The translations under genes and the position numbers were made by a program. DNA of 64,000 nucleotides from Unio delphinus (taxonomy: Eukaryota; Mollusca; Bivalvia; Unionida; Unionidae), in the NCBI GenBank assembly GCA_029339505.1, contig JAQISU010000081.1, forward strand, positions 18,882,501-18,946,500. The letters are read 5' to 3'. The notes beneath the pieces were generated by a model, which had not been told where the DNA came from, did no database searches, and saw only the letters and a list, made by a program, of their open reading frames with translations. Of the stretch, positions 9,401 through 16,057 are shown piece by piece (position 1 is the first letter of the stretch; each line of letters starts with the position of its first letter).

Positions 9401-10539
9401 TTCCTTTGTGTCGCACATGTGCTGAAACGTGCAACCAAGACCAACCTTGTCATCACACTCAGGAAGAACGTACCTTGACAGGAACGTGGGTGAGTGTGGA
9501 ATTGTTTAAAGCTCTGGACATGGGATACCAACTGTTAGAAGTGTACGAAATTTACCACTTTCCCAAAACACAACAATACTGCAAGGGCAACGAGAGACAG
9601 AAAGGTATTTTTGCAGACTACGTGGATTCCTTTTTAAAACTAAAACAAGAAGCTAGTGGCTATCCTTCCTGGTGTCACACTCCCGAAGACCAAAAGATAT
9701 TCAAAGAAAAATATCGGGAGCAGGAAGGTATCACTTTAGACCACATCGAGAAAAATGAAGGAAGGCGATCGTTTGCCAAAGTCATGCTCAATTGTTTGTG
9801 GGGTAAAATGGCACAACGTCCGTCTTTACCCAAGACGGAGTATTTGTCCGAGCCGTCTCGCTACTTCCAGATGATTCACGACCCAACCAAAGTCATGAAA
9901 CACGTGGACGTCATTCGTGAGGACTTGATCTTAGTCAATTACGAAGAAGAACTAGACTTTGTAGAAGCCGACAAATTTGGAAATGTCATCATTGCGGCTT
10001 ACGTGACAGCCCACGCTCGCTTAAAATTGTACGAAGTGTTAGAACTGTTAGGAGATCGTGTGTTGTATTTTGACACAGACAGTTGCATCTACATTCACCG
10101 ACCGAACCAGTGTAACCCTACCATCGAAGGAGACCGTTTAGGAGCCTGGACCGATGAACATCCCGACGACAAGATTCTATGTTTTGCAAGTGGCGGTCCT
10201 AAAAATTACGGCTACGAATACCGAGACCCCCAAGGAAAAATGCACACTGAATGTAAAGTGAAAGGATTGACTCTTAATTATCGCACCAGTCAAGTGGTGA
10301 ACTTTGACGTACTACAAGAAGCTTTGCAGTCGGGACAGGATGAAACGTTTCAAGTGACTACCCACGAACCGCACAAGATCGTACGGTTAGCCTCACACCA
10401 AATTGTTAGCCGACCTTTGAAAAAAGTCTACCAAATCGTGTACCAAAAGAGAGTACGACTTCCCAATCACTTCACTAAACAGTACGGTCACATCGAAATT
10501 GGGCAGCATATAAAAAGGGACATTGTCCAAGACCAATAG
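6466..10539 (+). CDS. PolB: Protein-primed family B DNA polymerase (Polinton PolB)
   Basis: A 1,357-residue replicative polymerase that copies the linear element from its ends using a protein primer. The 3'-5' exonuclease motifs are ExoI FDFE (D475), ExoII NFSGYD (N564-D569) and ExoIII YCRSD (Y689-D693). Polymerase motifs are A, DVCSLYP (D916); B, KVMLNCLWGK (near residue 1106); and C, YFDTDS (D1203, D1205). All catalytic residues are present. Before the exonuclease lies a Cys/His-rich region (residues about 345-465) with several CXXC pairs, likely zinc-binding. Length and layout match Polinton pPolB. No separate terminal protein is visible, so the N-terminal 300 residues are a candidate. A TATA-like box at 6411 and the ATG right after GACAAG support the start. 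Confidence 0.97.
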   Translation: MKRPHHAVEKGKDSKRQKRNVSPSTVAEVLAQIHASDFEDDMSEPESTPRQSTSKQSAPPLVNPENYYHIRETEKRSSRKFRTTAYTYAVKFKDFKANVPLENTEGFITEVWDSVLTALKQQCQAKEDDRLRLSIHHDNLKSPVWIEFTSPSELTPSKVIDKIQHVQQSNDKFHIDDGKATLFMTHVSLPQGTGRRKKVLLVDSLRSTKLSLVQINNPQDQMCLARAVVVGRTYANKNDTVEWKRAWKTIQQSDRAKQRSEAELLLQQAGISKGTPCGIPEMQQLQDVLSPRYTLKVHPQEVRGPLLFRGHDFKDGKYIHVYHHNGHFDTITSITAFQGYGYYCEKCDYGYNNREQHKHCGSKCEGCLASQPCLDQGKERVHCPVCQRTFVSPTCYQQHLKMQGSQQKNTCQLLRLCPTCGQGIRTNSAKFHVCRGKKRCHICHQIVDLEHECFIQKYQPHSEDTQKKGNFIFFDFECMQETGIHIPNFCVAHRACEQCIQEPIFSYCPHCNKIPGGREKIFRGSNTLAKFAQWILNPIDETWSTEDIERYGNCHCHATVMAHNFSGYDGQFLLRYYAEQCTERPQVTLNGAKIISMQVGQVQFKDSMCYLAMPLSRMPKTFGMTELAKGYFPHFFNTEANQHAVLPHLPEAHYYDPDNMRTEQREAFFAWYQTHASDLFDFQEEMLKYCRSDVDILRRCCGKFRELFMEYGGIDPLKEACTIAKACSLVYRKRFMPENTLAVISPQTTNFVKRQYSVKALRWLHYLCDKEDKWIQHARNGGGEKIIGTYSVDGWDLENPQIVYEFNGCLFHGCPMCYPQRDIKNQFLQRTMEDLYQTTCQRRLKLEQQGYQVVEMWEHEYDQRLKTDPEFKRIVESYKWVDPLNPRDSLYEGRTNATCLLYQADEKKGEEIKYLDVCSLYPYVCKYCHFPVGHPELMTEHIDLDHIRQYEGLIKCKVLPPTDLYHPVLPHHCQGKLMFPLCRTCAETCNQDQPCHHTQEERTLTGTWVSVELFKALDMGYQLLEVYEIYHFPKTQQYCKGNERQKGIFADYVDSFLKLKQEASGYPSWCHTPEDQKIFKEKYREQEGITLDHIEKNEGRRSFAKVMLNCLWGKMAQRPSLPKTEYLSEPSRYFQMIHDPTKVMKHVDVIREDLILVNYEEELDFVEADKFGNVIIAAYVTAHARLKLYEVLELLGDRVLYFDTDSCIYIHRPNQCNPTIEGDRLGAWTDEHPDDKILCFASGGPKNYGYEYRDPQGKMHTECKVKGLTLNYRTSQVVNFDVLQEALQSGQDETFQVTTHEPHKIVRLASHQIVSRPLKKVYQIVYQKRVRLPNHFTKQYGHIEIGQHIKRDIVQDQ
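10508..10514 (+). promoter_or_regulatory. TATA box for the BIR gene, inside the end of PolB
   Basis: ATATAAAAA sits within the last codons of PolB, about 60 nt before the ATG at 10574. Confidence 0.45.
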
Positions 10540-10573
10540 TTCATTGTGACTAACACAGCCAAGCGAAAAGAAG

Positions 10574-11122
10574 ATGAATCCATTTAAACAGACATCATTC
10601 AAATTTGGGAATTCTCAAGTGGAGTGCGATGCTAAACCTTGCGATTGTAGTGATGCCAGGCGCTGTGACATTAGCGATTCAGCTGGATATCGTGGGAACG
10701 TTGCTATGACTACTACCCCTATATCTACCGTGGAAAGTGATGCTGTGCGTGTCAAACCTGAGGGATGCAAAAGCGGTGCGACACGTTATCGTGGACTCCT
10801 AGGAATTTCACCGTACCTGCATCGAACAGAAGTGAGGAGAGTCGAATATTCGTTCCCGACGAGTTTGCCTGAATACTGCCACTTTAAAAGTCGATTTCAA
10901 ACCTTCAAAGATAAATGGCCAAAATATCTGCCTGGACCAACTCCTGAAGAATTAGCCAGAGCTGGATTTTTCTACTTGGGCGAAGGGGATAAAGTCAAGT
11001 GTTTCAGTTGTGGTGTATCCATTTACGAGTGGGAACATAAAGATTCCGCTTACCTGGAACATGCTCGATGGTCTCCGAATTGTCAATACCTACCTTTAGT
11101 GGGACCTAGTGATTGGAAGTGA
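10574..11122 (+). CDS. Single-BIR-domain protein (IAP-like) carried by the Polinton
   Basis: A 182-residue protein with a full BIR zinc domain in its C-terminal half (residues about 105-175). It has RFQTF...WP, then LARAGFFYLG, zinc ligands C143, C146, H163 and C170 with exact C-X2-C-X16-H-X6-C spacing, and the conserved EHARW before the last cysteine. There is no RING or CARD, so the layout is survivin-like or like short viral IAPs. BIR proteins bind caspases or the chromosomal passenger complex; which of these applies here is not known. The N-terminal 100 residues are serine/cysteine-rich and unrecognised. It starts 34 nt after PolB and is followed by small genes, one with a BH1-like motif. 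An origin by capture of a host gene is likely. Confidence 0.93.
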   Translation: MNPFKQTSFKFGNSQVECDAKPCDCSDARRCDISDSAGYRGNVAMTTTPISTVESDAVRVKPEGCKSGATRYRGLLGISPYLHRTEVRRVEYSFPTSLPEYCHFKSRFQTFKDKWPKYLPGPTPEELARAGFFYLGEGDKVKCFSCGVSIYEWEHKDSAYLEHARWSPNCQYLPLVGPSDWK

Positions 11123-11134
11123 CACTACTACTCC

Positions 11135-11515
11135 ATGTCGTGTAACACACCTAGACCAGTATATAATATAAAACATAATATTCAAGGATTGCCTCGTGAA
11201 TTGCAAGAGAAGATCTACAAGGACGTTTGGCAAAGCCTTGCGAAAGAAAAATCTCAAGGAGTGACTGTAGAATTTTTGTGTCGTGAAATTCACAAGAGGA
11301 AAGTGACAAAAATTAACCGACGTGTTAGATTTCTCTGGATTAAGGGTATTTTTTTGCTCTGTTACCAATTTACTACGTTTACCTCTGAAGATGCTTTGAT
11401 CCTTCTTAACCGTTACCCTGAATGGCAGTGGGACGAAATTACACGTTATATTAATCACTTTCGCTTTTTGAGCAAATTTAATTCTGTGTTTAATTCTGAG
11501 TTGAATCTACACTGA
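11135..11515 (+). CDS. Unknown Polinton protein, 126 aa
   Basis: A 126-residue protein, mostly helical by composition, starting 12 nt after the BIR gene stop. It has a basic middle (HKRKVTKINRRVRF) followed by a hydrophobic stretch (LWIKGIFLLCYQF). No family is recognised. Its place between the BIR gene and the BH1-like gene hints at host interaction, but this is inference from position only. Confidence 0.65.
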   Translation: MSCNTPRPVYNIKHNIQGLPRELQEKIYKDVWQSLAKEKSQGVTVEFLCREIHKRKVTKINRRVRFLWIKGIFLLCYQFTTFTSEDALILLNRYPEWQWDEITRYINHFRFLSKFNSVFNSELNLH

Positions 11516-11552
11516 TAGTCTTCGACCTAAAGAAGTATAAAAGAGAACAACC

Positions 11553-11771
11553 ATGCCACAACCTTTATCATTGGTGATCCAACAGATTCCGTGGAAGGAT
11601 ATCAATGAGAAGATTCACACGGTGAAAGATTACGAACACTTATTGCAAGAACTATACCCTATGAATTGGGGTCGACGTGTCGTGTGTGTTTTAGTGACTT
11701 GCTTTCTGGGATTTCGTTTACCTGCCGATTCCTTGTGGACACTTTACGAACACTACCTATCAAAAAAATAA
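11553..11771 (+). CDS. Small protein with BH1-like NWGR motif
   Basis: A 72-residue protein with ELYPMNWGRRVVC at residues about 33-45, followed by a hydrophobic stretch. ELF-X(3-4)-NWGR-hydrophobic is the hallmark of the BH1 region of Bcl-2 family proteins. The protein is too short to be a whole Bcl-2 fold, so it could be a reduced or split homologue, or a chance match. A strong TATA box (TATAAAAG, 11536-11543) lies only 10 nt before the ATG, too close for the usual start site. Either an upstream promoter makes this mRNA, or the true start is the internal ATG at 11661, which would keep NWGR. Confidence 0.55.
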   Translation: MPQPLSLVIQQIPWKDINEKIHTVKDYEHLLQELYPMNWGRRVVCVLVTCFLGFRLPADSLWTLYEHYLSKK

Positions 11772-11777
11772 GACAGT

Positions 11778-12026
11778 ATGGTGACTCCTTTAAATGTCCA
11801 CGAGAGACTTATTCTGTTCAAAGCCTTACGTTTTCATCTGGATACGTCTCGACCTTTCCAAGAAAAAAAGATTCGTCAACTTTTACGTACGGAAGCAGTG
11901 TACGAAGATGTGTGTGTAGCTTGTGATTTACACCCTCATTGGACAGATGTACGTGACTGGAAAAGTTGGGATTTTGAGGCTTGGACAAACGAAGTATCCC
12001 ATTATGCCCAAGCGTTGTGTTCCTAA
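11778..12026 (+). CDS. Unknown small Polinton protein, 82 aa
   Basis: An 82-residue protein starting 6 nt after the previous stop. It is helical and tryptophan-rich near the end (HWTDVRDWKSWDFEAW). I recognise no family. If the upstream gene is a split Bcl-2-like protein, this tryptophan cluster would sit where BH2 is expected, but that is speculative. Confidence 0.55.
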   Translation: MVTPLNVHERLILFKALRFHLDTSRPFQEKKIRQLLRTEAVYEDVCVACDLHPHWTDVRDWKSWDFEAWTNEVSHYAQALCS

Positions 12027-12027
12027 A

Positions 12028-12375
12028 ATGCATCGTCGTGTGAAAAAAGTCACTTTTAATCCTGTGTTAGTAACAGTTCCAGAAGAAGAAAAAGAAAAAG
12101 AATCTATCACCCAAGACAATCCTTCTGTTCAAGACAGAACTGTCATGGACATTCCCCCACAAAGACCCTTTCGAGAAGACACCTATGTGACTGTACCCTC
12201 TGTAGAGGAGACTATAAGAACATTACATACTACCTCTAGGACACCTTCGTTACCCAAACCATGTTGTACAGTGACTTGTTTATATGCCACTTTGATCGTT
12301 TCCCTAGGTATTTTATTCCTGTATTTATCCATTTGGCTTTTATGTATTTTTGTCTTTCGTGTTGTTCAAATTTAA
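12028..12375 (+). CDS. Small single-pass membrane protein of the Polinton
   Basis: A 115-residue protein with a basic N-terminus, an acidic and polar middle and one hydrophobic helix at residues about 85-112 (CLYATLIVSLGILFLYLSIW) close to the C-terminus, so it looks tail-anchored. The ATG at 12028 follows the previous stop by one base; an in-frame ATG at 12004 overlaps that gene. A poly(A) signal AATAAA follows at 12387-12392. Tail-anchored membrane proteins next to a BIR gene would fit an outer mitochondrial or ER role, but that is inference. Confidence 0.68.
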   Translation: MHRRVKKVTFNPVLVTVPEEEKEKESITQDNPSVQDRTVMDIPPQRPFREDTYVTVPSVEETIRTLHTTSRTPSLPKPCCTVTCLYATLIVSLGILFLYLSIWLLCIFVFRVVQI

Positions 12376-12386
12376 ACATGCATTGA

Positions 12387-12392
12387 AATAAA
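12387..12392 (+). terminator. Poly(A) signal AATAAA
   Basis: Lies 12 nt after the stop of the membrane protein gene and before the ATPase TATA box, marking a transcript boundary. Confidence 0.55.
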
Positions 12393-12408
12393 CGTGTCTT
12401 GAAAAAAG

Positions 12409-12417
12409 TATAAAAAC
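12409..12417 (+). promoter_or_regulatory. TATA box for the packaging ATPase
   Basis: GTATAAAAAC, about 55 nt before the ATG at 12468. Confidence 0.6.
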
Positions 12418-12467
12418 CTCTTGTCTTGTCTGTTTTTGTGTCAATACTGACATACCACTACACGACT

Positions 12468-13199
12468 ATGGCTCACTCTACTCTTTCTACTACTCCTTCC
12501 TCCTTCACATTCAAAGTCATTGACGAACACTTAGATCAGGCTAGTTGGAAAGCCTTGTATCTTCGTCATCCTTTTAACATGTTAATTGCTGGACCGAGCG
12601 GTTCAGGCAAAACCGAATTTGTCAAACGTTTGATCGAACATAAACATCATTTGATCGATCGTCCACCTCAACGTATCGTGTGGTGTTACAAAGAGTGGCA
12701 ATCGGCACACAGCCTCTTGCAAGAAAGTCAAGGTGATTCCATTGTGTTTGTAGCAGGCATTCCTAAAGAAGACGAGGGGATCGTGTCTGACCCTAGTCAA
12801 ACTCATTGGGTTATTTTTGACGACATGTTAGGAGAAGACGAAGAAGAAATTAAACTATGGTTTACACGTAAAGGGCATCATCGTAATGCCAGTGTCATTT
12901 ACATTACACAAAATTTATTTCAACAAAGTAAAGCCCATCGTACCATTAGTCTCAATGCTCATTACGTGGTCTTGTTTAAAAGTCCTCGAGATAAATCACA
13001 AGTGCAAGTTTTAGCCAAACAGTTAGGAACACCTTGGCTAACTCATGCGTACGATGATGCCACTCAAACGCCACACGCCTATTTACTCGTGGATTTAAAA
13101 CCCACTACCCCTGATTATTTGCGATTTCGTACCGATTTGTTTCACGACTGGTGTCAAGACGGAGGACCTGTCGTGTACACGTCCTCCTCGTCGACATAA
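12468..13199 (+). CDS. ATP: FtsK/HerA-type genome-packaging ATPase (A32-like)
   Basis: A 243-residue ATPase. Walker A is GPSGSGKT at residues 42-49 and Walker B is VIFDDML with D118 and D119. A likely sensor segment is YITQNLF (about residues 145-151). Gene order and length match the Polinton/virophage packaging ATPase related to poxvirus A32, which pumps DNA into the capsid. The ATG at 12468 was chosen over 12426 because the TATA box at 12409-12417 puts the transcript start between them. Confidence 0.95.
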   Translation: MAHSTLSTTPSSFTFKVIDEHLDQASWKALYLRHPFNMLIAGPSGSGKTEFVKRLIEHKHHLIDRPPQRIVWCYKEWQSAHSLLQESQGDSIVFVAGIPKEDEGIVSDPSQTHWVIFDDMLGEDEEEIKLWFTRKGHHRNASVIYITQNLFQQSKAHRTISLNAHYVVLFKSPRDKSQVQVLAKQLGTPWLTHAYDDATQTPHAYLLVDLKPTTPDYLRFRTDLFHDWCQDGGPVVYTSSSST

Positions 13200-13217
13200 C
13201 ACTATGAAGCACTAAAA

Positions 13218-13228
13218 AAATCTATAAA
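13218..13228 (+). promoter_or_regulatory. TATA box for the basic protein gene at 13269
   Basis: CTATAAAAACC after an A run, about 45 nt before the ATG at 13269. Confidence 0.55.
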
Positions 13229-13268
13229 AACCTTGGGTTACTTTGACCTGGTCTCATACATCGTCAAC

Positions 13269-14168
13269 ATGACGTCCCTTCAGTCTCATCTTCCGATCAA
13301 ATTGATTCGTGCCTTGTACGGCATCAGTCGCGAAAAAAATCCACAAAGACGTGCTCACGTCTTAGAAGCCAGTCTCAAAGAAGTCTTACGATGGTTTACG
13401 GTGACAGCACGTCAAATACTGCAAGGCATCATTCACATTCCACATCAAACCAAACGCTTTTTTGACAGAAACAAAGTAGCCTTGACGCAACTGGCCAATC
13501 CTCGCCTTGACACTCACACCAAAAAGCAAATCATATTGAAACCTGGAGGTAGTGGTTCTCTAGGAGGTGTCATCATTCGTTCCCTTTTAAAATGGGATCC
13601 CAATACTCCCAAAGTTCACCCCAAGAAGAAAACAAAAAAAGCCAAACAATCCCCTAAGAAAAAGAACAAGGGTACCAAGACCAAAGCACAGAAAAAGAAA
13701 AGTCCACAGAAAAAAGCGGTCACCCGCAAAAGAGGCACTTCGGCCAGGACACAACCTTACCTTCGTCAACCACGACCTGTAAGAAAAGATCTACAAGGAC
13801 GTTTGGCAGGGACTACGTTGCCAGTAGCCTCAGGGGCTGCCACTTCTCCGTTGCGGGTGATGCCAGCCAAACCCAATTTGACACCCGTTTTTCCTAATTT
13901 GATGAAACATTGGAAATCTGCGTCTCCCAAAACGTCTCCTCCACCGGAGACACCCTCGTCCACCTTAGCGTCAGTAGCAGCTGCTCATAAAGTACCTGCC
14001 CCCAAAGTCAAAGTCCAAGAAAGATCTGGCATGTTAAAGAGTTTACTAGATTTGTCCAAACAAGAACTGTCCCGATTGAGTCCATTGCGAACTCCTTCAC
14101 GACGTGTGTTACCTGCCATGAAGTTGATACGACGCAAAGATAATCAGTGGCGACGCATTCCAGTATAA
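13269..14168 (+). CDS. Lysine-rich core-like protein (largest of four PX-like paralogues)
   Basis: A 299-residue protein. Residues 1-105 resemble the following three genes: a helix, then an R-X-K-X2-L-X-QLA...K-K-Q-I-L...GG pattern (residues about 70-95) ending in a glycine-rich turn. Then come a histone-H1-like lysine/proline tract (residues about 115-165) and a proline/serine-rich tail. The composition suggests a DNA-condensing virion core protein like adenovirus VII or X (mu), and the conserved GG could be an adenain-type cleavage site. This is inferred. The ATG at 13269 follows the TATA box; 13233 lies too close to it. Confidence 0.8.
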   Translation: MTSLQSHLPIKLIRALYGISREKNPQRRAHVLEASLKEVLRWFTVTARQILQGIIHIPHQTKRFFDRNKVALTQLANPRLDTHTKKQIILKPGGSGSLGGVIIRSLLKWDPNTPKVHPKKKTKKAKQSPKKKNKGTKTKAQKKKSPQKKAVTRKRGTSARTQPYLRQPRPVRKDLQGRLAGTTLPVASGAATSPLRVMPAKPNLTPVFPNLMKHWKSASPKTSPPPETPSSTLASVAAAHKVPAPKVKVQERSGMLKSLLDLSKQELSRLSPLRTPSRRVLPAMKLIRRKDNQWRRIPV

Positions 14169-14233
14169 AAATATGACTTGAAAACCACGACGTCAATCAG
14201 TATTTTTTCTGTACCACTGATGAACACTCAAGG

Positions 14234-14455
14234 ATGCCTCCTCAAAAACGTGCACACCATCACCCTCGACGTTCTACCGTCCAAAAAGGAAAAGGAACAA
14301 GACAATCTCGTCATCTCACCAAAAGCTTTAAAACCAAACATCAACGTCCTTCCCTCCAAAGACGTAGACCTTTAAAGAAAAAGAAAAGACACCAAAAAGG
14401 AGGATCCTTTGACAATTTTGGGAAACACATTGTTACCTTTTTGACAAAGCGCTAG
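14234..14455 (+). CDS. Small very basic protein, PX/mu-like paralogue
   Basis: A 73-residue protein, about 40% lysine, arginine and histidine. It ends with KKKKRHQKGG then SFDNFGKHIVTFLTKR. The GG and the C-terminal FxxxxKHxVTFxxx segment match the gene at 14533. The basic part before GG resembles adenovirus protein X/mu, a DNA-condensing peptide matured by the viral protease. It is the shortest member of a local family of four. Confidence 0.72.
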   Translation: MPPQKRAHHHPRRSTVQKGKGTRQSRHLTKSFKTKHQRPSLQRRRPLKKKKRHQKGGSFDNFGKHIVTFLTKR

Positions 14456-14467
14456 TTCCCAAAAAAA

Positions 14468-14477
14468 GTAAATAAAA
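14468..14477 (+). promoter_or_regulatory. TATA-like box, first copy of a duplicated promoter
   Basis: TAAATAAAAG followed by GTATACCAAGTC. The whole 14467-14550 region, with the start of the gene, is repeated at 14812-14899. Confidence 0.5.
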
Positions 14478-14532
14478 GAGAGTGTATACCAAGTCATTGA
14501 CACTAGTGGTATTGTGAAACGAACAAGCAAAG

Positions 14533-14808
14533 ATGTCACCTCGCAGAAAACATTTTTCTACACTCCACAAAGGAAAGAAAAGGAAAGGACGTTTAGCCAA
14601 ACATCGACACGTTCTTCGTCAAAGGACACAAAAGAAAATACCCAAACGTCAAAAGAAAAAGAGAAGTCACCAAAGAGGAGGCATATTTACTGGTTTTATT
14701 AAAGGTATGCAGAAACTAGACAAAGCAGCTAATAACCGAACTGGTATCTTTAGCCCTGCTTTTGAGGATTTAGCGAAGCATGCCGTTACCTTTTGGAGAA
14801 GCCAATAG
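14533..14808 (+). CDS. Small basic protein, PX/mu-like paralogue
   Basis: A 91-residue protein beginning MSPRRKH, with a basic N-terminal half containing LAKHRHVLRQ, then QRGG (about residues 47-50), then a helix ending FEDLAKHAVTFWRS. The start and the HRHVLRQ...QKK...QRGG core match the gene at 14880. The C-terminal part matches the gene at 14234. It thus links the family. A virion DNA-binding role is inferred from composition and neighbours. Confidence 0.75.
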   Translation: MSPRRKHFSTLHKGKKRKGRLAKHRHVLRQRTQKKIPKRQKKKRSHQRGGIFTGFIKGMQKLDKAANNRTGIFSPAFEDLAKHAVTFWRSQ

Positions 14809-14819
14809 GAAAAAGAAGA

Positions 14820-14826
14820 TAAAAGA
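14820..14826 (+). promoter_or_regulatory. TATA-like box, second copy of the duplicated promoter
   Basis: GATAAAAGAG followed by TGTACCAAGTC, nearly the same as at 14467-14530; the ATG at 14880 is about 55 nt downstream. Confidence 0.5.
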
Positions 14827-14879
14827 GGGTGTGTACCAAGTCTTTGACATCAGTGTATTTCTGAAACGAACAAGCAAAG

Positions 14880-15311
14880 ATGTCACCTCGCAAAAAACAT
14901 TCTTATTCACCCCACAAAGGAAAGAAAAGGAAAGGACTACCTCCTCGTTTAGCCAAACACGGAGACGTGTTGTCCGTCCTGTCCAAAGCCTCTCCGTCCA
15001 TGCGAAAACAAATCATTAAAACAGCCTCCAAAGATGTCATCGATACCGTGTGTGAATGTTGTTTGAATGTTTTGAAAGGCACGATACCTTTGTCTCCACA
15101 CAAGAAAAAATGCTTATCCAAACATCGACACGTTCTTCGTCAAATGGTTCAAAAGAAAATATCCGTCCGTCAAAAGAAAAAGATGTTGGTGCAACGCGGA
15201 GGATTTTTACCCTTTCTTGCTCCTTTGTTGACAGGCATAATACCAGGTTTGCTACAAGGGGTGACCCAAGGGATATCCCAAGGGTTTAACCAAGGGATGG
15301 GTAGAAGATAA
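14880..15311 (+). CDS. PX-like protein with conserved central domain and glycine-rich membrane-like tail
   Basis: A 143-residue protein. The N-terminus is basic (MSPRKKH...). The middle (residues about 40-80) has a helical segment KTASKDVIDTVCECCLNVLK that I recognise as recurrent in animal Polintons. Then follow LSKHRHVLRQ...KKKMLVQRGG and a hydrophobic tail with repeated GI/GL and QG. The RGG-hydrophobic junction may be cut by the element's protease. Probably a minor virion protein; the exact role is unknown. Compared with 14533 it has an insertion of about 60 residues in front of the shared HRHVLRQ block. Confidence 0.82.
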   Translation: MSPRKKHSYSPHKGKKRKGLPPRLAKHGDVLSVLSKASPSMRKQIIKTASKDVIDTVCECCLNVLKGTIPLSPHKKKCLSKHRHVLRQMVQKKISVRQKKKMLVQRGGFLPFLAPLLTGIIPGLLQGVTQGISQGFNQGMGRR

Positions 15312-15359
15312 AAGGACACTATGGAGCACCACAATCTCAGACATAACCTTTGAAAGCCC

Positions 15360-16049
15360 ATGGAAGGACGAAAACTAACTTTGGTTCCTTACAAACGATG
15401 GATGGAATACCATCATTGGCAAGAACAACGAGCCCCCCATTTACCACCCAATCCCAATTTGGCTGAGATGTCGCAATTACAACACGAATTGCAATCCTTG
15501 ATCCATCGCCACGATTTATCCGAAACCGAAAAATCACAAAAGTACGGTCAACTCTTGAAACGGCTACAACTCTTTCATCAGAAAGCTGTGGAACAAACAG
15601 CTCAACCCACTTTGTCCGATTTTAAGGCTCTAATGAATAACCCGTCACCCTCACCCTCACCCTCTACAGCAGTTAAAACAGACGTTACTCCACCATTACC
15701 CAAGGAAGAAGAACCCCATGATCTCTTTCAAACACCTACTGCTACTCCCATTCCGAGTAAGATTGCTGCTTCCTTGTTGACCCCTTCCCCCACTCCCCCA
15801 CGAGAAGAACTCAAAACTTGGGTTAAAAAGATGATGGCTACTCCTTCTTCGACAGATGTGAAAAAGAAAGAAAGGAAACCAGAAGTGAGAAAAGAAAAGA
15901 AGGCCAAAGAAGCTATCCCATTACCTCCGCCACCACCATTACCCTCGACGTCAACTCCTGTGGCACATCGGACACGTAAAACCGTTTCCAAACAACCCGC
16001 ATTTCGTCCCACCCAAAGCAATATCCTCGAAGAGTGGGTCCCTTATTAA
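15360..16049 (+). CDS. Conserved Polinton protein next to the integrase, unknown function
   Basis: A 229-residue protein. Residues 1-85 form a helical, charged domain beginning with TLVPYKRWMEY. The rest is low-complexity: repeated PSPSPS, proline/threonine-rich parts and a lysine-rich segment (KKKERKPEVRKEKK), ending NILEEWVPY. Proteins with a VPY-X-K/R-W start are frequent beside the integrase in Polintons by my recollection, but I know no function. It lies 8 nt before the integrase ATG. Confidence 0.75.
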   Translation: MEGRKLTLVPYKRWMEYHHWQEQRAPHLPPNPNLAEMSQLQHELQSLIHRHDLSETEKSQKYGQLLKRLQLFHQKAVEQTAQPTLSDFKALMNNPSPSPSPSTAVKTDVTPPLPKEEEPHDLFQTPTATPIPSKIAASLLTPSPTPPREELKTWVKKMMATPSSTDVKKKERKPEVRKEKKAKEAIPLPPPPPLPSTSTPVAHRTRKTVSKQPAFRPTQSNILEEWVPY

Positions 16050-16057
16050 CGAAAACC

